A stretch of DNA of 8,657 nucleotides from assembly GCA_031258035.1 (NCBI GenBank), contig JAIRNL010000031.1, forward strand, positions 1 through 8,657. Reading direction: 5' to 3'. This DNA is from Azoarcus sp. (lineage in GTDB: Bacteria; Pseudomonadota; Gammaproteobacteria; Burkholderiales; Rhodocyclaceae). The position numbers and the translations under genes were made by a program. A model generated the notes under the pieces. That model did not search any database. It worked only from the letters and a program-made list of their open reading frames with translations, and was not told where the DNA came from. Shown here piece by piece: positions 6,257 to 8,657 of the stretch (the first letter of the stretch is position 1; the number at the start of each line of letters is the position of its first letter).

Positions 6257-6373
6257 GATCTATTCACCGAAGCGCGAATCCATCACTGCAATTTCAGCGA
6301 ATAACAACTATTTTGACCGGCGCGGCGACAGTGTCCGCAAACATAGATAGGACAATCCGGGAAGGAGGATGAG

Positions 6374-7630
6374 ATGCCAATCGAAAAATTGACGGCCCAG
6401 CAAGTTACTCGCATTTTGCGTCCTGGCAGATACAGTGATGGCGGCGGACTTTATCTGCAAGTCAGCAAAACATTGGTAAAAAGTTGGGTCTTTCGCTTCA
6501 AGATCAATGACATGGAACACTATATGGGGCTTGGCCCGCTGCGTCTCGTCGGCCTGAGAAAAGCGCGGGGAAAAGCACGTGAGGCGCGCACGATGCTTAC
6601 AAAAGGCACCAATCCCCTGCAAGCGCGCCGGAAGCAAAACGCACAAGGTCAACTTACAAGAGGCACCAATCCCCTGCAAGCGCGCCAGAAGCAAAACGTA
6701 CAAGGTCAAATTCCACTCTGCGGCAATAAGACCTTCGATGAATGCGTCACGGAATATATCGAAAACCACAAAGTGGGCTGGAAAAATCCAAGACACGCCA
6801 GCCAGTGGAAAAATTCCCTGACGCGCTATGCGTCGCCCTGTTTTGGGGAGGTCGATGTGCGCGAGATCGACACGGCCCTGGTCTTGCAGGCATTGAAACC
6901 CATCTGGACCACGAAAACCGAGACCGCCTCGCGCCTGCGCGAACGCATCGAACGTGTCCTGTCTTTTGCCGCGATCCTCGGCTATCGCGCCGGCGCCAAC
7001 CCCGCGCGTTGGCAGAAGCATTTGCAAGAGTTGCTGCCGTCCCCGTCGCAGCTGAAAGAAGTCCGTCATCATCCGGCGGTTCCCTACCAGGAAATCGCCG
7101 GGTTTTTCAGCCAGTTCGACATGGAAAAAAGACGCGGCGCGCCGGTGCTGGCCTTCACGATCCTCACCGTCGCCAGGACATCCGAAGTCCTGATGGCCCG
7201 CTGGGCGGAAATAGATTTCGAGGCGCGCATCTGGACGATTCCGAGCGAACGGATGAAAAGCGCGCGCCAGCATCGCGTTCCCTTGGCCGAGGCGGCGCTG
7301 GACATCCTGCGCCGCCAGGCGGGCTTGCATCCTGTCTGGATATTCCCGGGGAGAAAAAAGGACAGCGCGTTCAACGCTTCCATCCTGCGCGACACGCTCA
7401 GGCACATGAACCGGGCGGACGTGACCGCGCACGGGTTCCGTTCGAGTTTCCGGGTCTGGGCCGCCGAACGGACGACCTATCCAAAAGAGATCGCCGAACT
7501 CGCGCTCGCGCACAGGGTAGGTTCAAAGGTGGAGGCCGCCTACCAGCGCTCCGATCTCTTCGAGCAACGCCGGAACTTGCTACGGGACTGGGCGCGCTGG
7601 TGCACCGGTTGCGTCGACCCCCACCCGTAA
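6374..7630 (+). CDS. P4-type tyrosine recombinase / integrase
   Basis: Site-specific recombinase of the kind that inserts and excises genomic islands and prophages. It has 418 residues. An N-terminal arm-type DNA-binding domain (DUF4102-like, about 1-85) carries YSDGGGLYLQVSKTLVKSW and MGLGPL. A SAM-like core-binding domain (about 119-205) carries NHKVGWKNPRHASQW. The catalytic domain is at about 230-405. Catalytic residues are all present: Arg268 (ARTSE), Lys295 (ERMKSARQHRVPL), His353 and Arg356 (HGFRSSFR), His380 (ALAHRVG) and the nucleophile Tyr390 (EAAYQRSD). AGGAGG sits five bases before the ATG at 6374, fixing the start. A 19-residue tandem duplication (75-112) lies between the first two domains. 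The first 400 bases are clearly less GC-rich than the rest. No tRNA gene adjoins it in the window. It points away from rplM, towards vgrG. Confidence 0.95.
   Translation: MPIEKLTAQQVTRILRPGRYSDGGGLYLQVSKTLVKSWVFRFKINDMEHYMGLGPLRLVGLRKARGKAREARTMLTKGTNPLQARRKQNAQGQLTRGTNPLQARQKQNVQGQIPLCGNKTFDECVTEYIENHKVGWKNPRHASQWKNSLTRYASPCFGEVDVREIDTALVLQALKPIWTTKTETASRLRERIERVLSFAAILGYRAGANPARWQKHLQELLPSPSQLKEVRHHPAVPYQEIAGFFSQFDMEKRRGAPVLAFTILTVARTSEVLMARWAEIDFEARIWTIPSERMKSARQHRVPLAEAALDILRRQAGLHPVWIFPGRKKDSAFNASILRDTLRHMNRADVTAHGFRSSFRVWAAERTTYPKEIAELALAHRVGSKVEAAYQRSDLFEQRRNLLRDWARWCTGCVDPHP
6596..6709 (+). repeat. 57-bp in-frame tandem duplication inside the integrase gene
   Basis: Two adjacent 57-bp copies (6596-6652, 6653-6709) differ at only three positions. 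They encode LTKGTNPLQARRKQNAQGQ and LTRGTNPLQARQKQNVQGQ. The sequence corresponds to the linker between the arm-binding and core-binding domains, where relatives normally have one such block (GxDPxEAR-like). All three differences change the protein (Lys/Arg, Arg/Gln, Ala/Val). Confidence 0.95.
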
Positions 7631-7669
7631 GACGGCTTCCGTCGCCAAAGGCGTTTGCCGCGAAAAAGC

Positions 7670-7693
7670 GGTGTTGCAAGGGGTGTTGCAGGG
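7670..7693 (+). repeat. 12-bp direct repeat pair after the integrase
   Basis: GGTGTTGCAAGG (7670-7681) and GGTGTTGCAGGG (7682-7693) are adjacent and differ at one base. They begin 40 bases after the integrase stop and run directly into a second repeat set. Arm-type recombinase binding sites are a possibility. Confidence 0.75.
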
Positions 7694-7724
7694 CATTGAC
7701 AAGGCATTAACAAGGCATTGATTT
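7692..7724 (+). repeat. Three 11-bp direct repeats (GGCATTRACAA)
   Basis: GGCATTGACAA (7692-7702), GGCATTAACAA (7703-7713) and GGCATTGATTT (7714-7724, diverged at its end) are in exact 11-bp register, about one helical turn, so all copies face the same side of the DNA. Such spacing suits cooperative protein binding, for example by an integrase arm domain or an excisionase. Confidence 0.75.
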
Positions 7725-8018
7725 TGCATCACCCCAGACACGGCGCGCCCTTGAACAGCTCAACCCGGCGAACCACGTTCCACGCTACTGAACAGGGATC
7801 ATTCGATAAAACCGTCATGGCAGTATGTGTGCGTTGAAGGGGGCGGCGAGCGGTGCAAGCTACTAAGTCGCAGGAGTACAGTCAACAGAAATTTTGCAAG
7901 GCTGCAAATTAGCAACATCCGTTAAGTACTTCACACATTCGGGGCTCGGGCAAGAGACCGGGGATCTTGCTGTGAGAGGCGCGGAACCAGAATCGACTGC
8001 CCGGGGCGGGGGTCGACG

Positions 8019-8066
8019 GGGATCGGGATGGGGATCGGGATGGGGATCGGGGCGGGGATCGGCGCG
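8019..8066 (+). repeat. 12-bp G-rich tandem repeat, four units
   Basis: The units are GGGATCGGGATG (8019-8030), the same again (8031-8042), GGGATCGGGGCG (8043-8054) and GGGATCGGCGCG (8055-8066). With the G runs just upstream (8003-8012) this gives many runs of 3-5 G with loops of 1-5 bases on the plus strand, a strong G-quadruplex pattern. The unit length is four codons, and in the vgrG frame it reads Gly-Ser-Gly-Trp/Arg. Confidence 0.85.
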
Positions 8067-8199
8067 AATTCCGCAACTTCTAGCTTCGTACACTCAATGG
8101 CTTACAAACCAAACCCTGCTGCGTAGCGTTCCTCCGGGTTTCGTCATGCGCGGTCGGCGCGCAATTCCCCCGCCCCGTGAAGTGCCTTCCCTGGATGAC

Positions 8200-8657
8200 A
8201 TGATGAGCCTACCCTTCGACCTGCTGCCTGCCGGGATGCTGGACGATCTGCTGGCGAGCTTTGCCAGCGCCTTCACGCAGAACAACCGGCTGGTCAAGCT
8301 CAGGCTGGGCGATGATGATCAGGAATACGACCAGAGGCTCCTGCCCCAGACGGCGGTGGGCGAAGAATCCCTCTCGACGCCGTACCGCCTTGAAGTCACC
8401 TGCCTGTCGCCGGACGCCTCGCTCGCGCTCGAACCCCTACTGGGCCAGCCCGCGCAACTGGACATCCTCACGGGCGCGGGCGGCATCGCCAGTACGCTGA
8501 TGCGCGGGGGCGCACCCAGGAACGTTGTACGCTGCGGCCTCGTCACGCGCGTCGAGGCGCTCCCCGCGGACGGCGGCTTTGCCCAATACCGGCTTACCAT
8601 CGAACCGCCCTTCGCGCTGCTGCGCCACCGGCACACGAGCCGCGTGTTCCAGGACAT
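8200..8657 (+). CDS. vgrG: Type VI secretion tip protein VgrG/TssI (5' part, runs off window)
   Basis: VgrG forms the trimeric spike at the tip of the type VI secretion tube and carries effectors. Only the first 152 residues (of usually 600 or more) are inside the window. They match the gp27-like N-terminal domain in order: TQNNRLVKLRLG, STPYRLEVTCLSPDASLALEPLLGQPAQLDIL, CGLVTRVEALPADGGFAQYRLTIEPPFALLRHRHTSRVFQD, the last being a typical VgrG stretch. The double ATG at 8200/8203 is taken as the start because family similarity begins about 25 residues later. No good ribosome site precedes it. The frame stays open upstream to 7867, so ATG 8146 or GTG 7972 (GGGGA eight bases before it) are alternatives that add N-terminal residues. 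It lies behind an integrase with no other secretion genes visible, so it may be an orphan vgrG with effector cargo downstream. Confidence 0.85.
   Translation, partial: MMSLPFDLLPAGMLDDLLASFASAFTQNNRLVKLRLGDDDQEYDQRLLPQTAVGEESLSTPYRLEVTCLSPDASLALEPLLGQPAQLDILTGAGGIASTLMRGGAPRNVVRCGLVTRVEALPADGGFAQYRLTIEPPFALLRHRHTSRVFQD

Larger units (their letters stand above)
6035..6373. other. Intergenic boundary region between rplM promoter and integrase
   Basis: These 339 bases hold no supportable gene. GC content falls below that of the core genes. They contain a REP-like inverted repeat (6133-6162), a GC hairpin (6166-6184), a nested inverted repeat (6216-6256), the palindrome GACAGTGTC (6327-6335) and the integrase ribosome site. 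A TTGACC box at 6313-6318 could be a -35 element for the integrase, but no well-spaced -10 follows. The motif TGTCC or its complement recurs at 6216, 6252, 6332 and 6350, possibly as operator half-sites. This is probably the chromosome-island junction. Confidence 0.5.
7631..8199. other. Region without a secure gene between integrase and vgrG
   Basis: These 569 bases hold direct repeats of 12 and 11 bp (7670-7724) and a short hairpin directly after the integrase stop (GACGG/CCGTC, 7631-7643). An inverted repeat TTTGCA/TGCAAA is at 7893-7908, and a G-rich tandem array is at 8003-8066. No tRNA, transposase or secure small ORF was recognised. From 7867 onward the vgrG frame has no stop, so part of this region may be coding (GTG at 7972 or ATG at 8146 as starts). 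No clear promoter for vgrG is visible. Confidence 0.5.

Noticed and set aside
6055..6372. 105-codon plus-strand open frame just before the integrase
   Set aside because: It starts on GTG with no ribosome site, runs through the REP-like repeat and other inverted repeats, and shows no family features. Its stop overlapping the integrase ribosome site is probably chance.
5951..6373. tRNA gene as the integration target
   Set aside because: No cloverleaf or tRNA 3' end was seen next to the integrase on either side.
6308..7513. 401-codon minus-strand open frame opposite the integrase
   Set aside because: The recombinase on the plus strand has all catalytic residues; the antisense product is not recognisable.
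7863..8093. 76-codon minus-strand frame with Asp-Pro-His-Pro repeats
   Set aside because: It is a translation of the G-rich 12-bp array, with no ribosome site or other support.

Overview
The window suggests a GC-rich betaproteobacterium. The minus-strand order rplM-rpsI-argC-erpA, followed by an M23 peptidase on the opposite strand and then tyrS, fits that class. The proteins fit Rhodocyclales or Nitrosomonadales-like bacteria, but the genus cannot be named from sequence alone. About 70% of the window is conserved core chromosome. The right-hand 2.6 kb is accessory.

Core part (1-6034). A 3'-truncated glutamate racemase gene (murI) overlaps the end of tyrS by four bases, both on the minus strand. 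A membrane-anchored MepM-like M23 peptidoglycan endopeptidase gene is divergent from tyrS. It converges on erpA, and the two are separated by a perfect 17-bp-stem bidirectional terminator. Next come argC, then the ribosomal pair rplM-rpsI with its own strong sigma70-type promoter and terminator, all on the minus strand. The functions are cell-wall precursor supply and remodelling (MurI, M23), translation (TyrRS, L13, S9), Fe-S cluster delivery (ErpA) and arginine synthesis (ArgC).

Accessory part (6035-8657). Beyond the rplM promoter lie a degenerate REP/dRS3-like inverted repeat and a second nested inverted repeat. A plus-strand P4-type tyrosine recombinase with all catalytic residues intact follows. 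Just after it is a 569-base stretch without a secure gene. This stretch holds two sets of short direct repeats and a G-rich 12-bp tandem array with strong G-quadruplex potential. The window ends inside the N-terminal part of a vgrG (tssI) gene, the tip protein of a type VI secretion system. The layout looks like the integrase end of a genomic island placed beside the ribosomal protein operon.

The most unusual items are: (1) a degenerate 21-bp tandem array encoding seven leucine-tryptophan heptads at the cytoplasmic N-terminus of the M23 peptidase, which is either a coiled coil or a 5' minisatellite; (2) a 57-bp in-frame duplication inside the integrase; (3) the 12-bp G-rich array, which lies in frame with vgrG and could encode a Gly-Ser-Gly-Trp extension; (4) clustered direct repeats directly after the integrase that could be recombinase arm sites. 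No complete, clearly new multi-gene system is visible. The vgrG cargo continues beyond the window.
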